Assembly: GCA_019414445.1 (NCBI GenBank)
Contig: DXMA01000016.1
Span: 1 to 64,000, forward strand
Reading direction: 5' to 3'
From: Collinsella sp.
Lineage (GTDB): Bacteria; Actinomycetota; Coriobacteriia; Coriobacteriales; Coriobacteriaceae
Length of the DNA: 64,000 bases
In this document: piece after piece, positions 16,299-25,342 of the stretch
Layout of the letters: every line of letters starts with the position of its first letter
How positions within the stretch are numbered: position 1 is the first letter of the stretch
Notes under the pieces: model-generated
What the model was told of the DNA's origin: nothing
Databases searched by the model: none
Seen by the model: only the letters and a program-made list of their open reading frames with translations
Made by a program: the position numbers and the translations under genes

Positions 16299-16340
16299 AA
16301 AAACCACCACAAAGGGGACAGGCACCTTTGTGGTGGTTTT
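16299..16340. repeat. Family A palindrome copy 5
   Basis: Perfect stem with a GGACAGGCA loop, between the B3/4-domain gene stop codon (28 nt away) and the upstream region of the MarR gene. Confidence 0.9.
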
Positions 16341-16368
16341 GACCGGCGAACATGATCCGCAGGCGTCG

Positions 16369-17088
16369 TTACAGTTCCACGCAGGGATTGTCGCGGGTCA
16401 CAAGCGTCTTAACGACAACCGTCGCTCCCAGATAGCGCTCGAGCAACTCGGCGAGACGATCAACGGCAGCCTGGCAATCCCCCATCCGCTCGGGCTCCAC
16501 GCACTCAATCGCCAGGAATGCATCGGCCGAATCGTCGGACAGCGCCGTGCGAACGCCATCGCGCCAGTTCCAGCAGCGGCATACGGTGCCCGCATCATCG
16601 ATGTAGGCGAGCTCGCCGGGCAGCGTCGGGTCATCCGTTTCCTCGCCAAGTGGCAGGAACGCATCGCCGCCGTCAGTCACCTTCAAGCGAAGATCCCCCT
16701 CAATCGCATGCAGGTCCTCGCCGCCAACGGGCAGCGCGTAGGTCAGCGACACCGTGTTGTAGATGTCCACCGCGGGCGTAATGTGGCCCACCGGTTTGCC
16801 CTTGAGCACGCGCTTGAGCAGGTTCTCAATTGAGCAACGCGCGCCCTTTTTGGTCTTGAACAGCCGATAAGCCTCGCGCCATGCCTTGACCGGTGCGTTC
16901 TCGCTGATAGTATCGCTGGTCAGATGACGCTCCGCGTCGATATTGGCGCGGTCGAGCAACGCGGCAATCGCATCAACGTCCTCTTGAGGAATCTGAGCCG
17001 CGGGCTTCATGCCCTTTACGACCACAACACCGACAGCCGCCTGCGGAAATAGCTCCCAAAACGAATCCTCGGCAATAAAGCCCTTCAT
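16369..17088 (-). CDS. B3/4 domain protein (PheRS-beta editing-domain relative)
   Basis: Free-standing B3/B4 domain of 239 residues, homologous to the editing module of phenylalanyl-tRNA synthetase beta chain (COG3382). Characteristic stretches are the N-terminal AWREAYRLFKTKKGARCSIE (about 79-98) and the NTVSLTYALPVGGED segment near 121-135. Proteins of this kind may hydrolyse mischarged tRNA or bind amino acids; the role here is unproven. AAGGGAG precedes the ATG at 17088. An ATG-less extension of nine codons upstream is rejected. Confidence 0.82.
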   Translation of the reverse strand: MKGFIAEDSFWELFPQAAVGVVVVKGMKPAAQIPQEDVDAIAALLDRANIDAERHLTSDTISENAPVKAWREAYRLFKTKKGARCSIENLLKRVLKGKPVGHITPAVDIYNTVSLTYALPVGGEDLHAIEGDLRLKVTDGGDAFLPLGEETDDPTLPGELAYIDDAGTVCRCWNWRDGVRTALSDDSADAFLAIECVEPERMGDCQAAVDRLAELLERYLGATVVVKTLVTRDNPCVEL

Positions 17089-17256
17089 ACGTGCTCCCTT
17101 CACGATTCGCCCCACGCGAGCGTCTAAACAAAAAGCGCTCTTACAGCGGCCACCTTCAAAGTCCTACGGTGCCGCCACAAGAGCGCTTACGCTGCCCCCA
17201 TCCGGAGAAGGGGGCAATATGTCAGGCGTATTGTAACCCGAGTCATCCGCGCGAGT

Positions 17257-17297
17257 AAAACCACCACAAAGGTGCCTGTCCCCTTTATGGTGGTTTT
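17257..17297. repeat. Family A palindrome copy 6, loop inverted
   Basis: Stem as in other copies with one C-A mismatch; the loop reads TGCCTGTCC. It lies 16 nt past the pckA stop codon and probably helps end that transcript. Confidence 0.88.
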
Positions 17298-17312
17298 GGG
17301 TCTGAAGCAACG

Positions 17313-18983
17313 CTAGTGTCGGAGTCCCAGCAGGCCGCGGCCGCGATGACGGGCGTCGGCGTGCACCTGAGCGTGCGGACCGGCGGCCTTCACGGACTCG
17401 GGCAGGTGCGAGTACTTCTTCTCGAAGTTCTCCTCGAACATCACGGCCAAGTTGTGCGCCGCCTCGTCGTAGCGCGCGGTGCTCTGCCAGTACTGGCGCG
17501 GCACCAGGATGCCGTCGAGCACGCCGTGGCACGTGGTGGGAATGTCGACGTTAAAGATATCGTCATGCACGAATTCGCTGTCCTCGATGGTACCGTCGAG
17601 GGCGCGGGCCACCAGGGCGCGCGTGTAGGCAAGCTCGATGCGATGGCCCACGCCGTAGCCGCCGCCAATCCAGCCGGTGTTGACCAGGTACACACGCGTG
17701 CGGCCGTCGGCGATGCGCTCACCGAGCATCTTGGCATAGACCATGGGGTCGAGCGGCATAAACGGCTCGCCAAACAGCGAAGAGAACGTGGGCGTGGGCT
17801 CGGTGACGCCGACCTCGGTGCCGGGGATCTTGGCCGTAAAGCCCGTCACGAAGTGGTACATGGCGGCATCGGCCGTCAGGCGTGAGATGGGCGGCAACAC
17901 GCCAAAGGCGTCGCAGGTCAGGAACAACACGACGCTTGGAGTGGTGCCCATGCCCTTGGTCCACGCGTTGGGAATGTGCTCCACAGGGTATGCCACGCGC
18001 GTGTTGTGCGTGATCGAGATGTCGTCGTAGTTGGGCTTGCGGTTCTCGTCGAGCACCACGTTTTCGCAGATCGCGCCAAAGCGGACAGCGTTGAAGATCT
18101 CGGGCTCGTGGAAGGCGTCCAGGCCCTCGCATTTGGCGTAGCAGCCACCCTCGATGTTAAAGATGCCCATGTCAGACCAGCCGTGCTCGTCGTCGCCGAT
18201 CAGCAGGCGCGTGGGATTGGCCGAAAGCGTGGTCTTGCCGGTGCCGGACAGGCCAAAGAACACGGCGGTCTCGTGCGTGACGGGATCCATGCTGGCCGAG
18301 CAGTGCATGGGCAGCACGTCGTCCTCGACGGGCAGCAAATAATTCATAACGCTGAAGATAGACTTTTTGATCTCGCCGGAGTAGCCGGTGCCGGCGACCA
18401 GAATCACGCGTTCCTGGAAGTTGATGACCACGGCAGCGCTGGAGTTGAGGCCCTTGATGGCAGGGTCGCACTGGTAACCGGGCGCTGCGAGTACGCAGAA
18501 GTCGGGCTCGCCGGTGCGCGCGATTTCGCGGGCGAGCGGGCGGGCGAGCATCTGCTTAATAAAAAGTGCCTGGCTGGCACGCTCGCAGGCAACGAGCAGT
18601 CGACGCGTGTGGTTGCGGTCGGCGCCTGCCATGCCACGGGTGACGAACACGTCGCGCTCGTTGAGATAGTCGACGATGCCGGCCTTGATGGCCTCATAGC
18701 TCTCGACGGACAGCGGGCGGTTGACGGCGCCCCAGGCAATCTTGTCGTGGACATCGGGGGTGTCGACGATAAAGCGGTCATTGGGGGAACGGCCGGTACG
18801 CTCCCCCGTCTCGATCACCAGCGCGCCGTTGGATGCCATGCGGCCTTCTTCGCGGCGGATAGCGTGCTCGACGAGCTCCGCGGCGGGTAGATCGACCAGC
18901 AGACGGGGCTGATTCTCGGCGGGATCTTCGACCAGCATAATACCAAAGTTGGACAAAACATCTGCAGGGGTAACACCAGGCAT
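17313..18983 (-). CDS. pckA: Phosphoenolpyruvate carboxykinase (ATP)
   Basis: Interconverts oxaloacetate and PEP with ATP/ADP. In fermenting gut bacteria it often runs towards oxaloacetate and succinate. The 556 residues contain the kinase-1 loop GLSGTGKTTLS beginning near 244, HCSASM just before it, and the metal-binding GDDEHGWSD region. The C terminus ends in a His/Arg/Gly-rich tail that slightly exceeds the E. coli length. AAAGGAGG precedes the ATG at 18983. A 38-codon open extension upstream has no ribosome site and is rejected. Confidence 0.96.
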   Translation of the reverse strand: MPGVTPADVLSNFGIMLVEDPAENQPRLLVDLPAAELVEHAIRREEGRMASNGALVIETGERTGRSPNDRFIVDTPDVHDKIAWGAVNRPLSVESYEAIKAGIVDYLNERDVFVTRGMAGADRNHTRRLLVACERASQALFIKQMLARPLAREIARTGEPDFCVLAAPGYQCDPAIKGLNSSAAVVINFQERVILVAGTGYSGEIKKSIFSVMNYLLPVEDDVLPMHCSASMDPVTHETAVFFGLSGTGKTTLSANPTRLLIGDDEHGWSDMGIFNIEGGCYAKCEGLDAFHEPEIFNAVRFGAICENVVLDENRKPNYDDISITHNTRVAYPVEHIPNAWTKGMGTTPSVVLFLTCDAFGVLPPISRLTADAAMYHFVTGFTAKIPGTEVGVTEPTPTFSSLFGEPFMPLDPMVYAKMLGERIADGRTRVYLVNTGWIGGGYGVGHRIELAYTRALVARALDGTIEDSEFVHDDIFNVDIPTTCHGVLDGILVPRQYWQSTARYDEAAHNLAVMFEENFEKKYSHLPESVKAAGPHAQVHADARHRGRGLLGLRH

Positions 18984-19335
18984 GGGGCCTCCTTTAAAAA
19001 CGCGACACGTGGACACGACGCGCACTTTACTCACGTAAAGCCCGTTGTACCCGATATGCAAAAACGTTTTTGCGGCAACGGCGAAGCGCCCGCCCAACGG
19101 TCAAAAATCGCACGCAAGCGGCCTAGTCGTTAGGGACACTCTTGAACAGGCAACAACCAAGGAGCGACCCCGGATGCCGGCACTTAGGGACGTTCCCAAA
19201 GTGCCGGCACATAAGGAACGTCCCTAAGTGCCGTCTACTGAATGGCGCCGCCGAAATTATCGAACAACCTGTTCAAAAACACGAACGAACACCGTCGCGT
19301 CTATACTAGAGCGCAGCAATAGAAAGGACTCCGCT
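18984..19335. other. Intergenic region with family B inverted repeat
   Basis: This 352-bp gap separates divergent pckA and the flippase-like gene. It contains the family B repeats (19120-19233) and presumably both promoters. No small gene is evident. Confidence 0.5.
19178..19233. repeat. Family B inverted repeat
   Basis: Two perfect 19-bp arms (19178-19196 with 19215-19233) carry TTAGGGACGTTCC. The spacer includes the palindrome GTGCCGGCAC. A degraded unit with GGAGCGACCCC and TGCCGGCA precedes it. The words match the pair at 6415-6456. Confidence 0.85.
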
Positions 19336-20910
19336 TTGAGCATCACGCCCATCGATAGCATTCGCCGCGCCATCGCCCGCCGCAATGGCGTCGCCGACCC
19401 CACCGTATCGGACGGGGCGCACGGGCAGGGCGGACGCATCGAGAACGGCCTGTTCCCCGCATCGCACACCGCCGAGGAGCTCGCACGAATCCAAGAGCTA
19501 AGCCAGCGTAACGCCGGCGGTCCCGACAGCAGCCAGGCCACACGCCGTCGCCGCGAGCGCAATCGCCAGCCCGGCCCCATCCACCGCATGGTCAATGCCT
19601 GGTGGAACCGCCTGCTCGGAGCCGTCTACGGCGGCGGCTTCTCCACGCAAGAAGCCGAGTACGAAAATCACGCCACCCGTCGCGACTACCTTTGGAATAC
19701 CCTGGGCACCGCCGTGTGGGGCATGGTGTTTCCGTTGCTCACCATCGTGTCCACACAGCTCGTGGGCGCCGAGGAGGCTGGCAAATTCTCCATCGCCTTT
19801 GTCACCGGCACGCTCATCATGATCGCGTGCAACTACGGCGTGCGCAATTTCCAGGTCTCGGACATCGACGAAAAGACGTCCTTTGCCTCTTACCAGCTCA
19901 ACCGCTGGATCTGCGGAGCGCTCGCGCTGGCATGCGGCCTGGTATACAGCAGCGCCCGCGGCTACGATGCGCAGATGGACACAATCGGCCTGGGCGTCTA
20001 CCTGTATAAGGTGATCGACGGCATTGCCGACGTGTACGAGGGCCGCCTGCAGCAGGCCGACAAACTCTACCTGGCCGGCATGAGCCAAACGCTACGATCC
20101 GTCGGCGTCATCGCGGTCTTTAGCGTGGCACTGTTCCTCACGCGCAGCATGCCCATCGCCGCCATGGCCATGGGCATCGCCGCGATTGCCTCGCTCGTGC
20201 TGGTCACCGCCCCGCTCGCCCTGCTCGAAACCGAAAAATCACGCCGTATGAGTCTGCGCGAGGCTGGTCACCTGTTTATCCAGTGCGCCCCGCTCTTTGG
20301 TGCGCTGTTCCTGTTCAACCTCATCGAGAGCATGCCCAAGTTCGTGATGGAAGGCACACTGGCCTACAAATACCAGCTGTACTTTAATGCACTGTTCTTT
20401 CCAGCGCAGGCTATTTTGTTGAGCATTGGATTTATCTATAAACCGCAGCTCCTACGTCTGTCGAGCATTTGGGCGAATCCGCGCAAGCGTCGCCGCTTTG
20501 ACTTGATTATTGTTGCCGTTATGGCACTGATCGTGGTCATTACCGGAGCGTGCGCCGCATTTATGGCAGGCCCCGGTATTCCCCTCATGAGCTTTATGTA
20601 CGGCCTCAACTTTGAGCGCTACCGCACGCTGGCACTGCTAATGGTTGTCGCCGGCGGCGTCACCGCGGCAATCGACTTTATCTACGCCATCATCACGGTG
20701 TTGCGCCACGCCGGCGATGTCACCAAGATCTACCTGATCTGCTTCGCCGTAAGCGTGGTGCTGCCGGTGATCCTGATTAAGCTGCTGGGTCTGATGGGCG
20801 CCGTGGTGAGCTACCTAGCCATCATGGCCCTACTCCTGGTGCTGCTGATAATCGAGTACGCCCACATCCGCCAGCGCATCGAGCGCGACCGCAACCCCTA
20901 CGGCGCCTAA
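19336..20910 (+). CDS. Polysaccharide flippase-like membrane protein (MOP superfamily)
   Basis: The 524-residue protein has an 85-residue charged cytoplasmic N terminus, then about twelve to fourteen hydrophobic segments from residue 110 onward in the pattern of Wzx/oligosaccharide flippases. It could move a lipid-linked saccharide across the membrane, but no glycosyltransferase cluster is adjacent, so the substrate is unknown. I choose the TTG at 19336 because AGAAAGGA is well placed upstream. The frame stays open to 19228, but that part overlaps the family B repeat and is unlike protein. Confidence 0.78.
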   Translation: MSITPIDSIRRAIARRNGVADPTVSDGAHGQGGRIENGLFPASHTAEELARIQELSQRNAGGPDSSQATRRRRERNRQPGPIHRMVNAWWNRLLGAVYGGGFSTQEAEYENHATRRDYLWNTLGTAVWGMVFPLLTIVSTQLVGAEEAGKFSIAFVTGTLIMIACNYGVRNFQVSDIDEKTSFASYQLNRWICGALALACGLVYSSARGYDAQMDTIGLGVYLYKVIDGIADVYEGRLQQADKLYLAGMSQTLRSVGVIAVFSVALFLTRSMPIAAMAMGIAAIASLVLVTAPLALLETEKSRRMSLREAGHLFIQCAPLFGALFLFNLIESMPKFVMEGTLAYKYQLYFNALFFPAQAILLSIGFIYKPQLLRLSSIWANPRKRRRFDLIIVAVMALIVVITGACAAFMAGPGIPLMSFMYGLNFERYRTLALLMVVAGGVTAAIDFIYAIITVLRHAGDVTKIYLICFAVSVVLPVILIKLLGLMGAVVSYLAIMALLLVLLIIEYAHIRQRIERDRNPYGA

Positions 20911-20990
20911 TTAGCTGCCCCGGTCACCGGAATTTGCGATGGAATCACCCCGGCTGGAGCCTCGTTGAAGACAATATGCATCACGTAAAA

Positions 20991-21113
20991 CTAAGTGAGT
21001 AGATTTTTACCGAATCCCTGACCACACCGACAGAGCACAAGTCTGTGACCTGCGGTTTTATTGAGGCAAATATGTTGGGTGCTCGGCATTTCCAAAAAAG
21101 TCTACTCACTTAG
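20991..21113. repeat. MITE-like unit with terminal inverted repeats (family F)
   Basis: The ends CTAAGTGAGTAGA (20991-21003) and TCTACTCACTTAG (21101-21113) are perfect 13-bp inverted repeats, with T-rich and A-rich runs just inside. They enclose about 97 nt without an open frame. No target-site duplication is obvious. Confidence 0.65.
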
Positions 21114-21129
21114 CCAGCGGGCAGCCAAA

Positions 21130-21160
21130 TGATAATTTAATCCCCGTCCCAGAGAAATCA
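21130..21160. repeat. Family D single arm
   Basis: One arm of the family D palindrome with a few substitutions: TTTAATCCCCGTCCCAGAG followed by AAATCA. Its partner arm is missing. Confidence 0.75.
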
Positions 21161-21224
21161 ATTAGCGGGCAGAAGGGCAAAAGTAGTCAAAAACCCTTCC
21201 CAAATTAGATACCCCTTGCACCCG

Positions 21225-22064
21225 TTATTCGCCCGGGTTGATGTTCGCGTAGAACTCCGCCCCATCATCGAGCCGCAGGATGCCCACGCGACCGAACTCG
21301 GAGCCGGTGGCGGCGGCGCAGTCGATGTCGATGCGATCGGGCACGCCGGCGGTATCCTCGCCACCCAGGCGCACAATCTGCCCGCGGCCCGACTCCTCAT
21401 CGAGCCCCGCCAGGCCGCCAACCTCGCAATAGCGCCCAAGCGACACCGTGGGCGTGTGGCCGCTCACCACGACCGGGCCCTCGCCCTCGGCAGAAAGCAG
21501 TCCCGTCGGCGCATCCCAATAGCCGTGACGAATCCACAGCAGGTCATCGGACGACTGCACGGCGAGCATTTGCCGCAGCAGCTCGCTATCGGCATCGACC
21601 GCTCCCCTGCCGTCACCGCAATCGACACCATGCTCAAGCAAAAACGCGCGCGCCGCCTCGGTCTGGATGCCGGCATGCACCAGCAGGTACGGGCGCTCCT
21701 CGGTCTCGGCCACCGCGCAGAGCGGCAGCGTGGCCATCCATCGCACGAGCTCCTCGTATGCCTCAAATTCCATGTCGTTGAGCTGCTCGCTCGTCGTCCA
21801 GCCACCGTTGATATCCCAGGTCTCGGCATCGAGCGGATCCTGGCCAATGATGGCATCGAGCATGATCTGCTCGTGATTGCCCTTGAGCACACGGGCGTTG
21901 GGCAGCGAGCGCACGAGCTTAATAACGCCGACCGGATCGGGCCCGCGATCGATCATGTCGCCCAGCACGTACAGCGTGTCGTCGGACGTCAACGAGATCT
22001 TAGACAGGGCCTCGTCAAGCGCACGCACGTGCCCGTGAGCATCAGATGTCACATAGATCGCCAT
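21225..22064 (-). CDS. Calcineurin-like metallophosphoesterase
   Basis: PPP-type phosphatase of 279 residues with the ordered metal-binding motifs SDAHGH (7-12), GDMIDRGPD (35-43), KGNHEQ (61-66), a histidine in LLVHAGI near 128 and GHTPTV near 203. This arrangement matches bacterial serine/threonine phosphatases and diadenosine tetraphosphatases such as PrpA/ApaH. The natural substrate is not evident. The first ATG at 22064 follows AAGGAGAGG. It is convergent with the flippase-like gene and divergent from the antiporter. Confidence 0.88.
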   Translation of the reverse strand: MAIYVTSDAHGHVRALDEALSKISLTSDDTLYVLGDMIDRGPDPVGVIKLVRSLPNARVLKGNHEQIMLDAIIGQDPLDAETWDINGGWTTSEQLNDMEFEAYEELVRWMATLPLCAVAETEERPYLLVHAGIQTEAARAFLLEHGVDCGDGRGAVDADSELLRQMLAVQSSDDLLWIRHGYWDAPTGLLSAEGEGPVVVSGHTPTVSLGRYCEVGGLAGLDEESGRGQIVRLGGEDTAGVPDRIDIDCAAATGSEFGRVGILRLDDGAEFYANINPGE

Positions 22065-22317
22065 GGTACGCCTCTCCTTGCATTGCGGTCTAAGCCCGGC
22101 GCCGCAACTAAAACTTCAAGTTGAACTTAAACGTTACCCATTGTACTCCGTTGCAATAAAGCTGGAAAGGGTTTCCGAGCAGAGGCAAAGACGGCAGCCG
22201 TCTATGACGATATCGCGCACGCCCGCAATCCAACCCCATAAACCCACCATCTTTGGGTACAAATAACCGCAGACAACTGACCGTGCCACGCCAACCACCC
22301 AGGAGCGGACACCATCC

Positions 22318-23919
22318 ATGAACCAGATCCTTCTCTTTATCGGCCTCGTTATTATTCTGTGCCTGACCATCAAGCCCGTCGGCAAAAAACTCCCCTTCCC
22401 CACCCTGCTCATCTTTATCGCGCTCGGCATGCTGTTGGGCGTCAACGGGCCGGCTCACATCGACTTTAGCGACTACGCGCTCACCGAAACCGTCTGCAGC
22501 ACGGCGCTGCTGTTCATCATGTTCTACGGCGGTTTTAACACCAACATCGACCGTGCCAAGCCCGTCGCCGCGCCTGCGGTGCTGCTGAGCACGCTCGGCG
22601 TCGTCATCACTGCCGGCATTACCGGCGTGTTCGCGCATTTTGTACTGGGCTTCGACTGGATCGGCGGCCTGCTGCTGGGATCGGTCGTGGCGTCCACCGA
22701 CGCGGCCAGCGTCTTTAGCGTGCTGCGCGAGCACAGCCTTTCGCTGAGGGGCGGCACCGACTCGCTGCTCGAGGTCGAATCGGGCTCCAACGACCCCGTC
22801 GCCTACATGCTCACCGCCGTGCTCGCCACACTCGCGGCCGGCGGCGACATCAACATTCCCGCACTGCTGGCCAAGCAGATTATCCTGGGCGCGGGCCTGG
22901 GCCTTGCCATCGGCTGGGCGGCGGGCCGCCTGATTGAACGAGCGCACGCAACGGCCGAGGGCGCGCAGACCATCTTTTTGTTCGCCGTGGCGATCGTCGC
23001 CTACGCATTGCCGAGCTATCTGGGCGGCAACGGCTTTTTGGCCGTGTACCTGGCCGGCATTGTGCTGGGCGCGAGCGACATCACCGGCAAGGTCGAGATG
23101 GCGCACTTCTTCGACACCCTCACCGAGATGGCCGAGATGACCATCTTCTTTTTGCTGGGCCTGCTCGTCACGCCCGCGCGCCTGCCGCAGATGCTGCTGC
23201 CGGGCCTGGCGCTCATGGCGTTTATGCTCTTTGCGAGCCGCCCCATCGCCGTCGGTCTGCTGCTGGTGCCCTTTAAGACGAACCCTCGCCAGGTTGCACT
23301 CGTAAGCTGGGCGGGCTTGCGCGGCGCGGCTTCGGTCGTCTTTAGCCTCTTTGCCGTGGTAGCCGGCGTTCCCGGCGGCCACGACCTATTTGACCTGGTG
23401 TTTGTGATTGCCGTATCGAGCATTGTGGTGCAGGGTTCGCTACTGCCGGCGGTGGCGAAGAAACTCGATATGATCGATGCGGCCGGCGACGTGCGCCGCA
23501 CCTTTAACGACTACCGCGACGAGGACGGCATGTCGTTTGTAAAGCTCAAGGTGGGCGCTGGCCATCCGTTTGCCGGGCGCTCGCTCGCCGATATTGGCAG
23601 CGCGACGGACATGCTCGTGGTCTTGGTGCTGCGCGACGGGGCGCACCCGGTACTGCCCAACGGCGATACCGTCATCGAGGAAGGCGACCTTCTGGTGATG
23701 GCAGCCCCAACGTTCGAAGAGCGTGCCGAGGTTACGCTGCGCGAGATCACCGTGACGCCCCACGGTCGCCTGGCCGGTCAGCGCCTGCGCGACGTGCCGC
23801 AGGGCAAGCACCCGTTTATCGTGGTGATGCTCAAGCGCGAAGGCCAAACGATCATCCCCGACGGCGACACCCTCATATACGCCGGCGACGAAGCCGTCAT
23901 CGCCACGCTCGCGTCGTAG
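22318..23919 (+). CDS. Potassium/proton antiporter (CPA1, CvrA/NhaP2 type)
   Basis: Membrane transporter expected to exchange K+ or Na+ for protons. The 533 residues comprise about twelve membrane segments (1-395), with the conserved CPA stretch GSVVASTDAASVFSVLRE near 121-138 holding the ion-binding Asp. Two C-terminal RCK_C (TrkA-C) domains follow, at about 403-460 and 475-533, each with GHPFAG- or GRLAGQ-like starts. RCK_C domains in this family sense nucleotides. AGGAG lies about 11 nt before the ATG. The gene stands alone. Confidence 0.9.
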   Translation: MNQILLFIGLVIILCLTIKPVGKKLPFPTLLIFIALGMLLGVNGPAHIDFSDYALTETVCSTALLFIMFYGGFNTNIDRAKPVAAPAVLLSTLGVVITAGITGVFAHFVLGFDWIGGLLLGSVVASTDAASVFSVLREHSLSLRGGTDSLLEVESGSNDPVAYMLTAVLATLAAGGDINIPALLAKQIILGAGLGLAIGWAAGRLIERAHATAEGAQTIFLFAVAIVAYALPSYLGGNGFLAVYLAGIVLGASDITGKVEMAHFFDTLTEMAEMTIFFLLGLLVTPARLPQMLLPGLALMAFMLFASRPIAVGLLLVPFKTNPRQVALVSWAGLRGAASVVFSLFAVVAGVPGGHDLFDLVFVIAVSSIVVQGSLLPAVAKKLDMIDAAGDVRRTFNDYRDEDGMSFVKLKVGAGHPFAGRSLADIGSATDMLVVLVLRDGAHPVLPNGDTVIEEGDLLVMAAPTFEERAEVTLREITVTPHGRLAGQRLRDVPQGKHPFIVVMLKREGQTIIPDGDTLIYAGDEAVIATLAS

Positions 23920-24145
23920 CGGCCAGGGGTTAGCTAATTTGCGACGAAGAAATCAAGCGCCTAGAGAACCTCATGCCTTCGCTCGCAGATTTGGATTTGC
24001 CCGAGGAGTAAAGCACCCCTCCCCCATGTAACCATCCTGTAAATCATAGCAGCGCAGTCGAGTTTTACCGTGATGCGGTCGCGCCTGGCGCTCCACTGTG
24101 CTAAAGTATCCCGAACGTTCAAACGACTACGAGGGGAACTAGAAG

Positions 24146-25270
24146 ATGGCACGTGTGCACAACTTCTCAGCTGGCCCGGCCGCGCTGCCTACCAGCGTGC
24201 TCGCCGAGATCGCCGACGAGATGATGGACTACCGCGGTTGCGGCATGTCCGTGCTCGAGATGAGCCATCGATCTAGCATGTACCAGCAGATCATCGACGA
24301 CGCCGAGGCAACCCTGCGCCGTCTGCTGAGCATCCCCGATAACTACCGTGTTCTGTTTTTGCAGGGCGGCGCCACGCTGCAGTTTGCGGGCATCCCGATG
24401 AACCTCATGCGCCGCGGCCGCGCCGGCTACGTCGTGACCGGCAACTTCGCCAACAAGGCGTACCAGGAGGCCGCCAAGTACGGCGAGGCCGTGCTGCTCG
24501 CGAGCTCCGAGGACACCAATTTCGACCGCATTCCCGCCATGGCCGACATCAACGCGCGCATTGCCGCCGAGGCCGCGGGCGACGGGCTCGGCTACGTCTA
24601 CATCTGCCAGAACAACACCATCTTTGGCACCATGTACCACGAGCTGCCTAACTGCGGCGACGTACCGCTGGTCGCCGATGTCTCGAGCTGCTTTTTGTCG
24701 CAGCCGCTCGACGTTGAGCGCTACGGGCTCATTTACGCCGGCGCGCAGAAAAACGCCGGCGCCGCGGGCGTGACCGTGATCATCGTGCGCGACGACCTCA
24801 TCGCCGACGGCCCCGCCTTTGCGCAGACGCCGCAGTACCTGGACCTTAAGACCCAGGCCGCCAAGGGTTCCATGCTCAACACGCCCAACACCTTTGGCAT
24901 CTACGTATGCGGCAAGGTGTTCCATTGGGTGGAGCAGACCGGCGGGCTCGCAACCATGGCCGAGCGCAACTGGGCCAAGGCCAACCTGCTCTATGACCTG
25001 CTCGAGCACAGCGAGCTGTTCCATGGCGCCACGCAGGCCGACAGCCGCTCCATCGCCAACGTCACCTTCCGCACCGGCGACGCCGAGCTCGACGCGGCCT
25101 TTGTCGCAGGCGCGGCCAAGCACCAGATTCAAAACGTCAAGGGCCATCGCCTGGTGGGCGGCATGCGCGCCAGCGTCTACAACGCCGTAACCATGGAAGA
25201 CGTGCAGGCACTTGCCTCGTACGTGAAGGACTTCGAAGCGCAGCATAGTTTGAGTCCGCGATCTAACTAG
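24146..25270 (+). CDS. serC: Phosphoserine aminotransferase
   Basis: PLP enzyme that converts 3-phosphohydroxypyruvate and glutamate to phosphoserine, the second step of serine synthesis. The 374 residues match the family. FSAGPAALP at the N terminus and the PLP-lysine stretch AGAQKNAGAAG (Lys near 200) are clear, and RASVYNAVT lies near the C terminus. GAGGGG precedes the ATG by about 10 nt. serA starts 72 bp downstream on the same strand, so the two are probably one operon. Confidence 0.97.
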   Translation: MARVHNFSAGPAALPTSVLAEIADEMMDYRGCGMSVLEMSHRSSMYQQIIDDAEATLRRLLSIPDNYRVLFLQGGATLQFAGIPMNLMRRGRAGYVVTGNFANKAYQEAAKYGEAVLLASSEDTNFDRIPAMADINARIAAEAAGDGLGYVYICQNNTIFGTMYHELPNCGDVPLVADVSSCFLSQPLDVERYGLIYAGAQKNAGAAGVTVIIVRDDLIADGPAFAQTPQYLDLKTQAAKGSMLNTPNTFGIYVCGKVFHWVEQTGGLATMAERNWAKANLLYDLLEHSELFHGATQADSRSIANVTFRTGDAELDAAFVAGAAKHQIQNVKGHRLVGGMRASVYNAVTMEDVQALASYVKDFEAQHSLSPRSN

Positions 25271-25342
25271 CCCGCAACGCGCGGGCCGACCAGCCATCTC
25301 AAACCACCCTGTTTAGATCAAAACCTGCTAAGGAGTTTTTCC

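Larger units (their letters stand above)
20911..21224. other. Intergenic region with repeats
   Basis: Holds the 123-bp inverted-repeat unit at 20991-21113 and a single family D arm at 21130-21160, between convergent genes. No gene is visible. Confidence 0.5.

Noticed and set aside
2810..17297. Repeated 38-nt units as a possible CRISPR array
   Set aside because: Copies are isolated between genes, kilobases apart, self-complementary, and no cas genes exist in the window.
22108..23382. Open frame of 424 codons opposite the K+/H+ antiporter
   Set aside because: Composition (Gln, Arg, His-rich) is that of the complement of a membrane protein gene; no ribosome site.
23934..24011. Short frame ending EIKRLENLMPSLADLDLPEE between the antiporter and serC
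   Set aside because: It looks protein-like but is only 25 codons with no start codon and a stop just before it. It may be the remnant of a lost gene, but I cannot support it.
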